Assembly: GCA_034440495.1 (NCBI GenBank)
Contig: JAWXCE010000041.1
Span: forward strand, 8,707 to 72,706
Source: JAWXCE01 sp034440495
GTDB lineage: Bacteria; Pseudomonadota; Alphaproteobacteria; Rhizobiales; Rhodomicrobiaceae
Length of the DNA: 64,000 bases
Direction of reading: 5' to 3'
Shown here: positions 45,042-54,514 of the stretch, one piece after another
Position numbering within the stretch: position 1 is the stretch's first letter
Layout of the letters: each line of letters begins with the position of its first letter
Position numbers and translations under genes: made by a program
The notes under the pieces: generated by a model
The model's database searches: none
Told to the model about the DNA's origin: nothing
What the model saw: the letters and a program-made list of their open reading frames with translations, nothing else

Positions 45042-46415
45042 TCAATACTGTTCCGCAAATGGTCGCCGCATCGCGTCCAGCCTTGCCGCATTCGCTGGAT
45101 CGAGGCGCAAATGCATCCGCAAAAGTCCATCCTCATCTTCTTCGCGGGTGAGAACGCAAGCATTCTCGTAAATCCAATGCTGAAAACCACCTTCATTCGA
45201 GCCAATGGTTACGTCACGCAAAACATAGGCCTTCTGCAAAACGTCGGTAATTTGGCCTAGCAACTCGTCCAAACCCTCGCCATTGACAGCGGATACAAGC
45301 ACAGATGGCTGCGCGCCGCGGGCTGAGAGTTTGTGCGTAATCGCCCGTTCGCTTTCGTTGAGCCTGTCGGACTTGTTCCACACCTCGATCACTGGCGTAT
45401 TTTTGCCCGCCATGCCGACGCCAAGTTCATCAAGCACCGCGCAAACATCGGCCCGCTCGGCGTCCGTGTGGCTGGCCGCGATATCTCGCACATGCAAAAT
45501 GATATCTGCCTCAGTGACTTCCTCAAGCGTCGCGCGGAAAGCGGCAATCAGCGATGTCGGGAGGTCAGAGATAAAGCCCACCGTGTCGGACAAAATCGCT
45601 TTGCCGCCGGTCGGCATTTTCAACTCGCGCATGGTCGGATCGAGCGTCGCGAACAGCATGTCCTCAGCCCGCACGTCAGCGCCAGTCAGCCGATTGAACA
45701 GCGTCGATTTGCCCGCATTCGTATAGCCGACGAGCGCAATCGCCGGGTAAGGCACGCGACGGCGGCTCTGGCGATGTAGCGTGCGCGTGCGTGTCACCGT
45801 TTCCAGTTCGGCGCGAATAGCGGTGATACGCTCGCCGATATGACGGCGATCTGCTTCAATTTGGGTTTCGCCAGGGCCACCGAGGAAGCCGAAGCCGCCG
45901 CGCTGCCTGTCGAGGTTTGTCCAGGATCGAACAAGGCGGCTCTTTTGATATTGCAGATGAGCCAATTCAACCTGCAAACGCCCTTCCCTCGTCCGCGCGC
46001 GCTCACCAAAAATTTCAAGAATCAGGCCTGATCGGTCGAGGACTTTCACGTTCCAGGCGACTTCAAGATTTCGTTGCTGAACGGGCGTTACAGCATGGTC
46101 GATAATGACTAACCCTGCCTCAGTCGCTTTAATCGTCTCCCGAATCTCCGCAACCTTGCCCTTGCCAATGAGCGTTGCGGGCCGCGTATTGCCCACGCGG
46201 ACGACAGTTTGCGCCGCAACCTCAAGCCCCAGCGCTTTTGCAAGTCCTGCGGCTTCCTCAAGCCTTGCCTCTGGCGACCGGGCAATAGCGGACGCTGAAC
46301 GCGACGCGCCGCCATGCGTTGAGAACCAGGGTGCTAGGACAACAACCCGGCCCGTTTTAGCTTGGGAAGATACGCCATCAGCGTCACGATTATGTCTGTC
46401 AGATGCCGTTTTCAA
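45042..46415 (-). CDS. hflX: GTPase HflX
   Basis: HflX is a ribosome-associated GTPase that can split stalled 70S ribosomes. The 457 residues include the N-terminal HflX domain (LIGKGKVAEI near 83), a helical linker with the GGFGFLGGPGETQIE signature, and the G domain with GYTNAGKSTLFN, DTVGFISDLP and NKSD. The start is a TTG whose TTGA overlaps the hfq stop, with GGGAG 12 bases upstream; no ATG fits. Coupled to hfq, as expected for the hfq-hflX operon. Confidence 0.94.
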   Translation of the reverse strand: MKTASDRHNRDADGVSSQAKTGRVVVLAPWFSTHGGASRSASAIARSPEARLEEAAGLAKALGLEVAAQTVVRVGNTRPATLIGKGKVAEIRETIKATEAGLVIIDHAVTPVQQRNLEVAWNVKVLDRSGLILEIFGERARTREGRLQVELAHLQYQKSRLVRSWTNLDRQRGGFGFLGGPGETQIEADRRHIGERITAIRAELETVTRTRTLHRQSRRRVPYPAIALVGYTNAGKSTLFNRLTGADVRAEDMLFATLDPTMRELKMPTGGKAILSDTVGFISDLPTSLIAAFRATLEEVTEADIILHVRDIAASHTDAERADVCAVLDELGVGMAGKNTPVIEVWNKSDRLNESERAITHKLSARGAQPSVLVSAVNGEGLDELLGQITDVLQKAYVLRDVTIGSNEGGFQHWIYENACVLTREEDEDGLLRMHLRLDPANAARLDAMRRPFAEQY

Positions 46416-46669
46416 CTACTTGGCGGGCTCCCGTTTTGTTCATTGTCTAGGAATGAAATGGGGCCGCCGGGCATGATTGTCGAGATGGCATGCTTATAAA
46501 CAAGCTGAGAATGGCCGTCACGACGGAGCAGAACGCAGAAATTGTCGAACCAGGTGACAATGCCCTGTAATTTTACTCCGTTCACCAGGAAAATCGTTAG
46601 CGGGGTCTTATGCTTTCGCACGTGGTTGAGAAAAGCGTCTTGCAGGCTTTGCGGGCGTTCTGCGGCCAT
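46412..46669 (-). CDS. hfq: RNA chaperone Hfq
   Basis: Hfq is a hexameric Sm-like protein that pairs small RNAs with mRNAs. The 85 residues contain the Sm1 motif (LQDAFLNHVRKHKTPLTIFL) and Sm2 motif YKHAISTIMP, with a short C-terminal tail like other alphaproteobacterial Hfq. In this clade it controls nitrogen and many transporter genes. It is encoded downstream of ntrX and the aminotransferase and overlaps hflX by four bases. Confidence 0.96.
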   Translation of the reverse strand: MAAERPQSLQDAFLNHVRKHKTPLTIFLVNGVKLQGIVTWFDNFCVLLRRDGHSQLVYKHAISTIMPGGPISFLDNEQNGSPPSS

Positions 46670-46849
46670 GGATCATCCGTTCTTATTGCTTGCGGTTTTT
46701 TGCACCGCCCGTTTGTTTTTGTTATGGCTTCTGAGGATCGCCAAGGCTCTATCTGTCTCTTTTCTCTTTAAAGACACACATTCCAGAGCAAAGCGTTAGC
46801 CCCCATCGGCATTGCTTGTTCTTGATAGTTTTAATTAATTTCATAACGG

Positions 46850-47728
46850 CTACGTTAACAAAACATGTTTCGATGACGTTTCTGCGTGATTATGGAACAA
46901 ACGCCGCATTTCAGTTGCGAAGTTGCCCGGAACGCCATCACCGATGAACGCGCCATCAATGCTCACGACAGGCATAACCAGAGCCGAGGCCGAAGTAAGG
47001 AAAGCCTCGCGCGCGCTTTTCGCTTCTTCAACGCTGAACGCCCTTTCCTCAAAACTATAGCTGCTTTGCGCCAGACCGGCCAACAGGACTTGGCGCGTAA
47101 CGCCACGCAAAATTCCCGTATCGGCCTGACGTGTGACGAGAACGCTATCGCGGTTTAAAATCCAGGCGTTGTTGGACGCGCCCTCGGTGACATACCCGGC
47201 ATCATCGACAAACCAAGCGTCATCGGCGCCCGCGTCCTTTGCCGTCTGCTTGGCGAGCGCGTTCGGCAATAGCGAGATGCTCTTGATATCGGGTCGGCGC
47301 CAGCGAATGTCTGGCACCGTAATAATTTTCAGGCCTCGCGCGGCTTTGGCGTCGTTTGCAGCGGGAGACGCGCGTCGCGCAAGGCATATGACGCCGCAAG
47401 GCGTGTCAGCGGCCGGGAAAATGAAGTCCCGCCGCGCGGCCCCGCGTGTAATCTGAAGGTAAACCGTGCCATTTACGACGCCGTTGCGACGCACGGTTTC
47501 GCGCAGGATGACGCCAATGGCGCGCAAACTCATGGGCGGTGTGATTTGCAACTCACCAAGAGAGCGCAGCAAACGCTGCATGTGCAAGCGCTCATCGACA
47601 AGGCAACCGTTCAAAACTTCGCACACTTCATAAACGCCGTCGGCAAACTGGACACTGCGGTCCTCGACATGAATATGCGCATCGGGGTAGTTGCGATACT
47701 CTCCGTTGACATAGATGATGCGTGACAT
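46850..47728 (-). CDS. D-amino-acid aminotransferase-like PLP enzyme (class IV)
   Basis: A 292-residue class IV PLP aminotransferase. The PLP lysine is Lys149 in DIKSISLLPNALAK, and EGASNNAWI with the TGILRGVTRQ phosphate-binding stretch follows. Sequence and position (between ntrX and hfq) match the D-alanine aminotransferase-type gene often found there in alphaproteobacteria; branched-chain aminotransferase or aminodeoxychorismate lyase activity cannot be excluded. A 19-bp triple repeat lies directly upstream. Confidence 0.85.
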   Translation of the reverse strand: MSRIIYVNGEYRNYPDAHIHVEDRSVQFADGVYEVCEVLNGCLVDERLHMQRLLRSLGELQITPPMSLRAIGVILRETVRRNGVVNGTVYLQITRGAARRDFIFPAADTPCGVICLARRASPAANDAKAARGLKIITVPDIRWRRPDIKSISLLPNALAKQTAKDAGADDAWFVDDAGYVTEGASNNAWILNRDSVLVTRQADTGILRGVTRQVLLAGLAQSSYSFEERAFSVEEAKSAREAFLTSASALVMPVVSIDGAFIGDGVPGNFATEMRRLFHNHAETSSKHVLLT

Positions 47729-47746
47729 GAGATGCCAAATTTGCCG

Positions 47747-47803
47747 TAAATGAAACAGACCAGCATAAATGAAACAAACGGCTGTAAGTGAAACTCAAGA
47801 AAC
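47747..47803. repeat. Three 19-bp tandem repeats ahead of the aminotransferase gene
   Basis: TAAATGAAACA occurs at 47747 and 47766 and as TAAGTGAAACT at 47785, a constant 19-bp period; the other eight bases of each unit differ. The block lies in the 91-bp gap between ntrX and the aminotransferase, 19 to 75 bp upstream of the latter's start codon. It looks like repeated binding sites or repeated mRNA-leader elements. Confidence 0.7.
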
Positions 47804-47819
47804 TCAAGCTGTGGAAGGT

Positions 47820-49217
47820 TTAGTGGCGAAACTCGCCGCCCCTGTCGGATGAATTAACGCCCAGCGCGCGCAATTTCCGGTGCAGCGCTGACCGCTCCAT
47901 GCCCACGAACTCCGCCGTGCGCGAAATGTTGCCGCCAAACCGGTTGATCTGCGCCATCAGATATTCACGCTCGAAAATCTCGCGCGCATCGCGCAATGGC
48001 AGCGACATCAGATGCTCGCCCCCTGCCCCATTCGGCGACAAGGGCACGGTGGAGGAAATATCGTCGGGCAGCATTTCCGCCGTGATGATTGTTTCGGAGT
48101 CGCCACCAACCATAATCATTAGCCGCTCGATGATGTTGCGGAGCTGACGCGCATTGCCCGGCCAGTCATGCGATTGCAAAACCGCCATGGCGTCGTCGCC
48201 GATGCGGCGCGGCGGCAAGCCTGTGGATGTGCTAATTTGCTGGACAAAATGCTCGACAAGCTCGGGGATGTCATCCCGCCTGTCGGACAGACCCGGCACG
48301 CGCAGTGGAACCACCGCGAGGCGGTGGAACAGGTCTTCGCGGAAGCGTCCAGTGGACATTTCGCGTTCAAGATCGCGGCTGGTGGACGATACGATGCGAA
48401 CGTCCACATGCACTTTTGGGCCACCGCCAAGACGCTGGAATTTCTGCTCCACGAGGACGCGCAGAAGCTTGCCCTGCGTTTCCGTCGGCATGTCTGCCAC
48501 TTCGTCGATGTAAAGCGTGCCGCCATGGGCTTCTTCGAGAGCGCCGACTTTGCGTGCGGTTGCGCCGTTTTCTTCAACCCCGAAAAACTCAACCTCGACA
48601 CGGTCTGGCGCCATCGCGGCGGCATTGATGGCGACGAACGGCCCCTGAACGCGCAGCGACAAATGATGCATGACGCGCGCCGCAAGCTCCTTGCCCGATC
48701 CCGACGGCCCGCTAATCATGACGCGGCTGTTGGTCGGCGCCACTTTCTCAATCGACTGGCGCAGGTGGTTGATCGCGCTAGACTTGCCGACAAGCTCCGT
48801 GCCGTAAGGGCTGCGCTCGCGCAACTCGCGGTTTTCGCGTTTCAGTTTCGACGCCTCAAGCGCGCGCGCCGTCACATGCACGAGTCGGTCGGCCTTAAAT
48901 GGCTTCTCGATATACTCATATGCGCCGCGCTTTATCGCTGTTACGGCTGTCTCGATATTGCCGTGGCCGCTGATAATGACGATTGGCAAATCCGGGTGAT
49001 GGCGTTTGACGCGCGCCAAGACTTCAAGGCCGTCAAGCTTTGAGCCTTGCAGCCAGATATCGAGGATGACCAGCGACGGGCGGCGCAACTCGATGGATGC
49101 AATCGCTTCGTCGCTGTCTTTCGCCGTGCGCGTGCGATGGCCTTCGTCTTCGAGAATGCCCGCAATCAGCTCCCGGATGTCGGCTTCATCGTCGACAATG
49201 AGGATGTCAGACGCCAT
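47820..49217 (-). CDS. ntrX: Response regulator NtrX
   Basis: NtrX is the regulator partner of NtrY. The 465 residues have a receiver domain (phospho-acceptor Asp54 in ILDIWLQG), a sigma54-activator-like AAA+ domain with Walker A GPSGSGKE and Walker B GTLYIDEVADM, and a C-terminal helix-turn-helix (NISRTAEFVGMERSALHRKL). The GAFTGA loop that contacts sigma54 is missing (VEENGATARKVGA in its place), as is usual in NtrX, so it probably does not activate sigma54 promoters. It overlaps ntrY by 11 bp. Confidence 0.94.
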   Translation of the reverse strand: MASDILIVDDEADIRELIAGILEDEGHRTRTAKDSDEAIASIELRRPSLVILDIWLQGSKLDGLEVLARVKRHHPDLPIVIISGHGNIETAVTAIKRGAYEYIEKPFKADRLVHVTARALEASKLKRENRELRERSPYGTELVGKSSAINHLRQSIEKVAPTNSRVMISGPSGSGKELAARVMHHLSLRVQGPFVAINAAAMAPDRVEVEFFGVEENGATARKVGALEEAHGGTLYIDEVADMPTETQGKLLRVLVEQKFQRLGGGPKVHVDVRIVSSTSRDLEREMSTGRFREDLFHRLAVVPLRVPGLSDRRDDIPELVEHFVQQISTSTGLPPRRIGDDAMAVLQSHDWPGNARQLRNIIERLMIMVGGDSETIITAEMLPDDISSTVPLSPNGAGGEHLMSLPLRDAREIFEREYLMAQINRFGGNISRTAEFVGMERSALHRKLRALGVNSSDRGGEFRH

Positions 49218-51573
49218 AAGTCACTCCATTTTTTCCGCGTTTAGCCTGACGCTTAACCGCAGCCTCGCCTGACTTCGCTTTTGTCTTCGGCTTTTCAACC
49301 GCTGCATCAACAGCGTCCGGAGATCTCACCAGTGGCAACGCTATGCGAACGATAGCGCCCTGCGTAAGGCCGTCATGCCCGGTTGCGTCTTCGAGTTCAA
49401 GGACGCCGCTGTGCTGTTCCGTTATGCGCTGAACTATGGCAAGGCCGAGACCTGTACCCTTTTGTCTGGTTGTCACGTATGGCTCGATCAGACGGTGACG
49501 GTTCTCTTTCGGCAAACCGCAGCCGTTGTCCGCGACCTCGATCAGCGCCCTCACCTTTTCATCCTTAACCCGGACAATGATGCGACCGTCTCTCGGTTCT
49601 ATAGCCTGCGCCGATGCAATCGCCTCGCCCGCGTTTTTGACCAGATTCGTAACAGCCTGCGTAATCAAACGCCGGTCGCATTGCGTAACAATCGGGTCAT
49701 CTGGAATTTCAAGCAAATAGGTGATTTCGGGGTGACTCATTTGAAACAGTATAACAGCTTCTTTGACCAGTTCGCCAATGTTATGGTCCTCAATAACTGG
49801 CGTTGGCATGCGAGCGAATGACGAAAATTCGTCAACCATACGCCCGATATCTCCCACATGGCGGATGATTGTATCCGTGCAACGGTCGAATATTTCCCGG
49901 TCATGCGTGATAGAGTCGCCATATTTGCGTCGGATGCGCTCGGCGGAAAGCTGGATTGGGGTAAGCGGATTTTTAATTTCATGAGCGATGCGGCGCGCCA
50001 CGTCAGCCCACGCCGAGGTGCGTTGCGCGACAACCAGATCGCTCACATCATCGAAAGTTAGCACCACGCCGTAATCCAGCTTACCCTCGCTTTCGCGGGT
50101 AACGCGCACAGCATAATTGCGCTCCGAGCCGTCGCGGATAATGGTAACGTTCTGCTGCAACGGCTTCTTGCCCTGACGCTGCGACTTGGCCAGCAGCACG
50201 CCAAATTCGGGCACAACGCTGTTCAGATGGCTCCCGACAAGGTCGTCCTCGTTCAGCCCCAAAAGCGCAACGGCCGACTTATTGGCGAGCGTGATCTCCC
50301 CATCCGGATCGAGGCCCAGCACCCCTGCCGTGACGCCAGACAGCACCGCCTCGATAAACCGGCGCCGTTCGTCAAGTTCGGCGTTGGCGTTGACCAGTTC
50401 GCTGCGCTGCTTGCGCAGATCGGCCGTCATTTTATTGAAAGTCGTGCCAAGCTGGCCAACGTCGCCCTGCTTGGCCTCGGCCTCTACATGAACGTCCAGA
50501 TTGCCTTCCGAGACCTGCTGCGCCGCGCCGATCAGCTTGCGGATGGGCGCAATCAACCATTTCGCGAACCATAGACCAAACCAGATGGCGGTCAGCAGCA
50601 AAGTGAACGTAATTGCCGCGTACATCATCACGAATACGAACTGGACGTTGGCGCGCTGCTGCTCCAGCTTGCTGTAATCGTTTACGTTCGCCTGGGTTTT
50701 CTGCAGGTGACGGATAACATCCTGGCGCACCGGCCGTATGACGTAAAGATAGGCGTCATCGAGGTTGTTCAGCTTTTTGATGGCGCCCACGCCCCCCGTA
50801 TACTCTGGGCCGAGAATGACGACCTTGCCCTCGCGCGCGCGTTCTAGCGCACCCGGCGGGGGCTTACCTTGCGCGAAAGCCTTAGTGTCGCCAGCAACCG
50901 CGACATGTGCCCCCGAACCATCCATCAGATATGCGACGGGCAGATTGCGAAATGTGGCCTGAGCGTTGAAAAGCTTGAGAAACGCTTCCGGATTTTCCTC
51001 ACGCAGTTTGGCTGAACTCTCAATTTGCTCGGCCATGCCCAGCAATTCGGCGCGGATGATCTGTCCATGCTCCTGCACGTAGGTGTTGGCGACATCGAGC
51101 GAGTTTTGCACGATGGATTTGACGCGCGTGGAGAACAAACCCTCCATGACGCGGTCAAGCGACACCGTTGCGAACGTGGCGAGGATGATTGCCGGGATAA
51201 TAGAGACGAGCGTGAAAAGGCCCAGAATACGAACATGAAGCCCTGCGCCCGCCGCCTGCCGTTTGCGCGCCCGCCACAAATCGACAAGCTGGAAGGCGAC
51301 AGCGCCCATAAGCGCCAGAACGAGCACCACGTTGATAAGCAGCACCGTTACGACGACATTGTGGGTCGGCGGGATTGGCGTGAGACCGTTTAAAATAAGA
51401 TAGGTTGCAAAACCGGAGATGAGCGAAAGAACAACAATTCCGAGACCGATGCGGAACGTCCATCTTCCTGATGGGTTAAGACGCGAAAAGCCCAACTTCC
51501 CCAGCGCGGCTTGAAACCGCCTCGCTGTCGCCGACTTTGGGTCTGGAGTGTGCATATCCAAGGAGTTTTTCAA
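49207..51573 (-). CDS. ntrY: Sensor histidine kinase NtrY
   Basis: NtrY is the membrane kinase of the NtrYX system, linked to nitrogen, redox and envelope responses. The 788 residues show three or four N-terminal helices (about 42-125), a periplasmic region, another helix near 310-335, HAMP (about 335-390), PAS (about 400-510), HisKA with the phospho-acceptor in ARRIAHEIKNPLTPIQ and a HATPase domain (NLVKNAGEAI, DNGCGLP, GTGLGLAIVQ). Start is uncertain: TTG 51573 has GGAAAAG upstream, ATG 51555 would give 782 residues. Confidence 0.94.
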   Translation of the reverse strand: MKNSLDMHTPDPKSATARRFQAALGKLGFSRLNPSGRWTFRIGLGIVVLSLISGFATYLILNGLTPIPPTHNVVVTVLLINVVLVLALMGAVAFQLVDLWRARKRQAAGAGLHVRILGLFTLVSIIPAIILATFATVSLDRVMEGLFSTRVKSIVQNSLDVANTYVQEHGQIIRAELLGMAEQIESSAKLREENPEAFLKLFNAQATFRNLPVAYLMDGSGAHVAVAGDTKAFAQGKPPPGALERAREGKVVILGPEYTGGVGAIKKLNNLDDAYLYVIRPVRQDVIRHLQKTQANVNDYSKLEQQRANVQFVFVMMYAAITFTLLLTAIWFGLWFAKWLIAPIRKLIGAAQQVSEGNLDVHVEAEAKQGDVGQLGTTFNKMTADLRKQRSELVNANAELDERRRFIEAVLSGVTAGVLGLDPDGEITLANKSAVALLGLNEDDLVGSHLNSVVPEFGVLLAKSQRQGKKPLQQNVTIIRDGSERNYAVRVTRESEGKLDYGVVLTFDDVSDLVVAQRTSAWADVARRIAHEIKNPLTPIQLSAERIRRKYGDSITHDREIFDRCTDTIIRHVGDIGRMVDEFSSFARMPTPVIEDHNIGELVKEAVILFQMSHPEITYLLEIPDDPIVTQCDRRLITQAVTNLVKNAGEAIASAQAIEPRDGRIIVRVKDEKVRALIEVADNGCGLPKENRHRLIEPYVTTRQKGTGLGLAIVQRITEQHSGVLELEDATGHDGLTQGAIVRIALPLVRSPDAVDAAVEKPKTKAKSGEAAVKRQAKRGKNGVTYGV

Positions 51574-51743
51574 TCGGCTTTTCCGGTCTCTTATAACCCG
51601 TTAAGTGAACGTCTCAAGCAAATTAAATTTTACTTAAGTCGCATTTGCTAGCCTCGTCTGGGATGGCCGCACACATGGATTTCGCTCAAATTGGCGCAAC
51701 CGGCGCAAATAAGCAACCATTATGTGACATTATAGAAACAATA

Positions 51744-51760
51744 CAGTTTTGTGAAAACTG
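51744..51760. promoter_or_regulatory. Perfect palindrome in the ntrC-ntrY gap
   Basis: CAGTTTT-GTG-AAAACTG is a perfect 7-bp inverted repeat in the 287-bp gap between ntrC and ntrY, about 170 bp upstream of the ntrY start. The gap holds no gene and this is its clearest symmetric element, so it may be an operator for ntrYX. The binding protein is unknown. Confidence 0.4.
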
Positions 51761-51860
51761 CGTACAGCATTTCATGATAATTTTCCGGCTGCAACCGTCA
51801 TACGACAAATGGTTGTGACATCAGATTGACGACACCAAGGCATGCGAGAGCAGATGGAAG

Positions 51861-53303
51861 CTAGGTCGCTGGCCTAATGATCCTGATTTTATGTTCTTTG
51901 ACCTTTTTGCGTAACGTATTCCGGTTCAAGCCTAAAAGTTCGGCGGCGCGTATCTGATTGCCCCGCGTGGCGGCAAGCGCGGCGGCGATCATTGGGGTTT
52001 CAATCTCCTGCAGAATGCGGTCATATAAACCTGCGGGCGGCAAATCCTCGCCGAAATTGGCGAAATAGTCGGACAGATACCCCTCCATCCACTCACTCAA
52101 TGTCGATTGTCCACCGCCGCGCGCCTCGGCTGCGGAAGGCTGCGCTGTCGCGAGTTCGTTATCGATGATATCGCGCGTGATGGTGTCCTGCGCATAAAGC
52201 GCGGTAAGGCGCCGCACCATATTTTCCAGTTCGCGGATATTGCCCGGCCAGTTGTGGCGCTTCAGGCGGTCGAATGCGTCCGGCATGATCGTCTTACGCG
52301 GCAGCCCGAGTTTTTCTCCGATAGCGCCAAAATGATGTACGAGATCGGGGATATCCTCTGTGCGCTCGCGCAAAGGCGGTAGACGGAGCGGCACGACATT
52401 TAGCCGGAAAAACAAATCCTCGCGGAACAGGCCATGGCTAATTTGCTGATCCAGATTTTTATTGGTGGCGGCGACGATGCGGACATCGGTGCGGATAGGC
52501 GTGCGCCCGCCGACTGTGGTGAATTCGCCTTCCTGCAGGACGCGCAGCAGCCGCGTCTGCGCCTCCATGGGCATGTCACCGATCTCGTCGAGGAAAAGCG
52601 TGCCGCCATCCGCCTGCTCAAAACGCCCGATGAGCCGGTTGTGCGCGCCCGTGAACGCGCCCTTCTCATGGCCGAACAGCTCGGACTCGATCAGCTCGCG
52701 CGGAATAGCCGCCATATTGACCGCGATGAACGGACCGTTGCGGCGCTGGCCGAAATTGTGGAGCGCACGTGCCACTAGCTCCTTGCCCGTGCCGGATTCG
52801 CCCGTCACCATCACGGTCAGGTCGGTGTTCATCAGCCGCGCCATAATGCGATACACGTCCTGCATGGCGGGCGAGCGGCCAATGAGCGGCAAATTGTCGG
52901 TTTCAGGATCGCGCTTTGCGGGGATCTTCACGCCGCGAGGCTCTTTTAGCGCGCGCCCGACAACCGCCACCAGCTCTTTCAGGTCGAATGGTTTGGGCAG
53001 ATACTCGTAAGCGCCGCGCTCGGTCGCCGTAATCGCAGTCATAAACGTGTTCTGCGCGCTCATAACTATGATGGGCAGGTCCGGCCGGATTTTCTTGATG
53101 CGGGGTATGAGATCGAACGCGCTCTCATCGGGCATCACAACATCGGTGATGATGACATCGCCCTCGCCCTGGCTGACCCAGCTCCACAGCGTGGCTGCGT
53201 TTGAGGTTGCGCGCGGAGAGTATCCAGCTCGCGCCAGCGCTTGATTAACCACGGTTCTGATCGCGGCGTCGTCATCGGCGATCAGAACATTCCCACGTCC
53301 CAT
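51861..53303 (-). CDS. ntrC: Nitrogen regulator NtrC (sigma54 activator)
   Basis: NtrC activates sigma54 promoters of nitrogen-assimilation genes when phosphorylated by NtrB. The 480 residues have a receiver domain (Asp54 in ITDVVMPDE), an AAA+ domain with Walker A TGESGTGKE, the sigma54-contact loop KGAFTGA, Walker B GTLFLDEIGDM, and the Fis-type helix-turn-helix AAELLGLNRNTLRKKVKE. It follows ntrB with a three-base gap. Confidence 0.96.
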   Translation of the reverse strand: MGRGNVLIADDDAAIRTVVNQALARAGYSPRATSNAATLWSWVSQGEGDVIITDVVMPDESAFDLIPRIKKIRPDLPIIVMSAQNTFMTAITATERGAYEYLPKPFDLKELVAVVGRALKEPRGVKIPAKRDPETDNLPLIGRSPAMQDVYRIMARLMNTDLTVMVTGESGTGKELVARALHNFGQRRNGPFIAVNMAAIPRELIESELFGHEKGAFTGAHNRLIGRFEQADGGTLFLDEIGDMPMEAQTRLLRVLQEGEFTTVGGRTPIRTDVRIVAATNKNLDQQISHGLFREDLFFRLNVVPLRLPPLRERTEDIPDLVHHFGAIGEKLGLPRKTIMPDAFDRLKRHNWPGNIRELENMVRRLTALYAQDTITRDIIDNELATAQPSAAEARGGGQSTLSEWMEGYLSDYFANFGEDLPPAGLYDRILQEIETPMIAAALAATRGNQIRAAELLGLNRNTLRKKVKEHKIRIIRPAT

Positions 53304-53306
53304 CCG

Positions 53307-54452
53307 TTAATGCTCCTTCGATTTTCTATCGCCCGGATGATACATCGGCATCATAACGCGGAACGCGGTTTGCCGGGCTTTGGCGTCGCATTCGATAATG
53401 CCGCCATGGTCGTTGACGATCTTGGCGACAAGGGCGAGACCCAGTCCTGCCCCCGCCGGCTTGGTCGTGACAAAGGGCTCGAACAGATGCGGGCGCAGTT
53501 CTTCGGAAATGCCCGGGCCGTTGTCGATGACGCTGATTTCCAGCGGCAGGCTGACGCGCGACTCGGAGTTTGGCGTAGAAATGCGCAGGCCCGGCTTGAA
53601 GGCGGTAGCGAGCGTGATCTGCCCATCCCCGCGATGCTGACCGATGGCTTCCGATGCGTTTTTCACGAGGTTCAAAAAAACCTGAATAAGCTTGTCCCGG
53701 CTGCCCGGCACGGGTGGCAGTGATGGATCGAAGTTCTGAACAAAGTTGACGTGCCGCCCAAAGCCGTTAACCGCGATTTTTTTGACGTGATCGAGAACCA
53801 CGTGAATGTTGACCGGCTCGAATTTGATCGGACGTTCGTCGCCGAACACCTCCATGCGGTCGACTAGCGTGCAGATGCGATCCGTTTCCTGGCAGATCAA
53901 TTGCGCCAGCAAGCGGTCATCCCCCTCAACGCCAGTCTCCAGAAGCTGCGCCGCGCCTCTGATGCCGGACAACGGATTCTTGATTTCATGCGCAAGAATA
54001 GCCGCCATGCCAGACACCGAGCGGGCGGCGCCGCGATGCGAAAGCTGCCGCTCGATCATCTGCGCCATGGAGCGCAGTTGCAGCATGATAAGAACCTGGG
54101 ATTCGTCCTCCGGTAGCGTTGACGCATAAACGTCCACTATTCGATGCACCATGGAGTCAGGCGTGCTGAGGTCGATAGCGTATTCATTGACCGTCGCGTT
54201 AGACCGCCGAACCTGGGAAACAAGGGCGATAAGTGGGCTGGCGAAAGGTGCAAGGGCCGGGAGTTTTCGTTTCAGCAAAACCCTTACGCTGGCGCCGAAA
54301 AACATCTCCGCTGCGGAATTTGCGTAAGTTACATAATCGTTTATATCGATGAGAAGCACCGGATGCGGAAGCGCGTCCAACATGGCTGTGGGCGAAATAT
54401 GCGCCCTCATGGATGGTCTATTACGAATGGTCTTGTCTTTGATGTCCAGCAT
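53307..54452 (-). CDS. ntrB: Nitrogen sensor kinase/phosphatase NtrB
   Basis: NtrB is the cytosolic kinase/phosphatase that, under PII control, sets NtrC phosphorylation. With ATG 54452 it has 381 residues: a PAS domain (about 20-120), HisKA with AAILAHEIKNPLSGIRGAAQ, and HATPase motifs NLVKNASEAIG, DNGPGI and GAGLGLALV. No membrane helix. A GTG at 54470 would add six residues but has no ribosome-binding site. nifR3/dusB, usually just ahead of ntrB in alphaproteobacteria, is not here. Confidence 0.94.
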   Translation of the reverse strand: MLDIKDKTIRNRPSMRAHISPTAMLDALPHPVLLIDINDYVTYANSAAEMFFGASVRVLLKRKLPALAPFASPLIALVSQVRRSNATVNEYAIDLSTPDSMVHRIVDVYASTLPEDESQVLIMLQLRSMAQMIERQLSHRGAARSVSGMAAILAHEIKNPLSGIRGAAQLLETGVEGDDRLLAQLICQETDRICTLVDRMEVFGDERPIKFEPVNIHVVLDHVKKIAVNGFGRHVNFVQNFDPSLPPVPGSRDKLIQVFLNLVKNASEAIGQHRGDGQITLATAFKPGLRISTPNSESRVSLPLEISVIDNGPGISEELRPHLFEPFVTTKPAGAGLGLALVAKIVNDHGGIIECDAKARQTAFRVMMPMYHPGDRKSKEH

Positions 54453-54493
54453 CGGACTTAACACCTGCACACGAATTAATCACAAAATTAAAA

Positions 54494-54514
54494 GCCTATA
54501 TGATAGGCATCATA
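54494..54514. promoter_or_regulatory. Nested palindromes in the ntrB/ispDF gap
   Basis: Two perfect, overlapping inverted repeats share bases: GCCTAT-ATG-ATAGGC (54494-54508) and TATGAT-AGGC-ATCATA (54499-54514). They lie 42 bp upstream of ntrB and about 113 bp upstream of ispDF in the divergent promoter region, suggesting an operator for one or both genes. No known factor is recognised. Confidence 0.5.

Noticed and set aside
48168..49043. A 291-codon plus-strand open frame opposite ntrX
   Set aside because: It lies fully within ntrX on the opposite strand, with no ribosome-binding site or recognisable domain.
51681..51700. A sigma54-like GG/GC pattern (TGGCGC-N5-GCGC) in the ntrC-ntrY gap
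   Set aside because: It points along the plus strand, where no gene follows, and its -12 half is poor.
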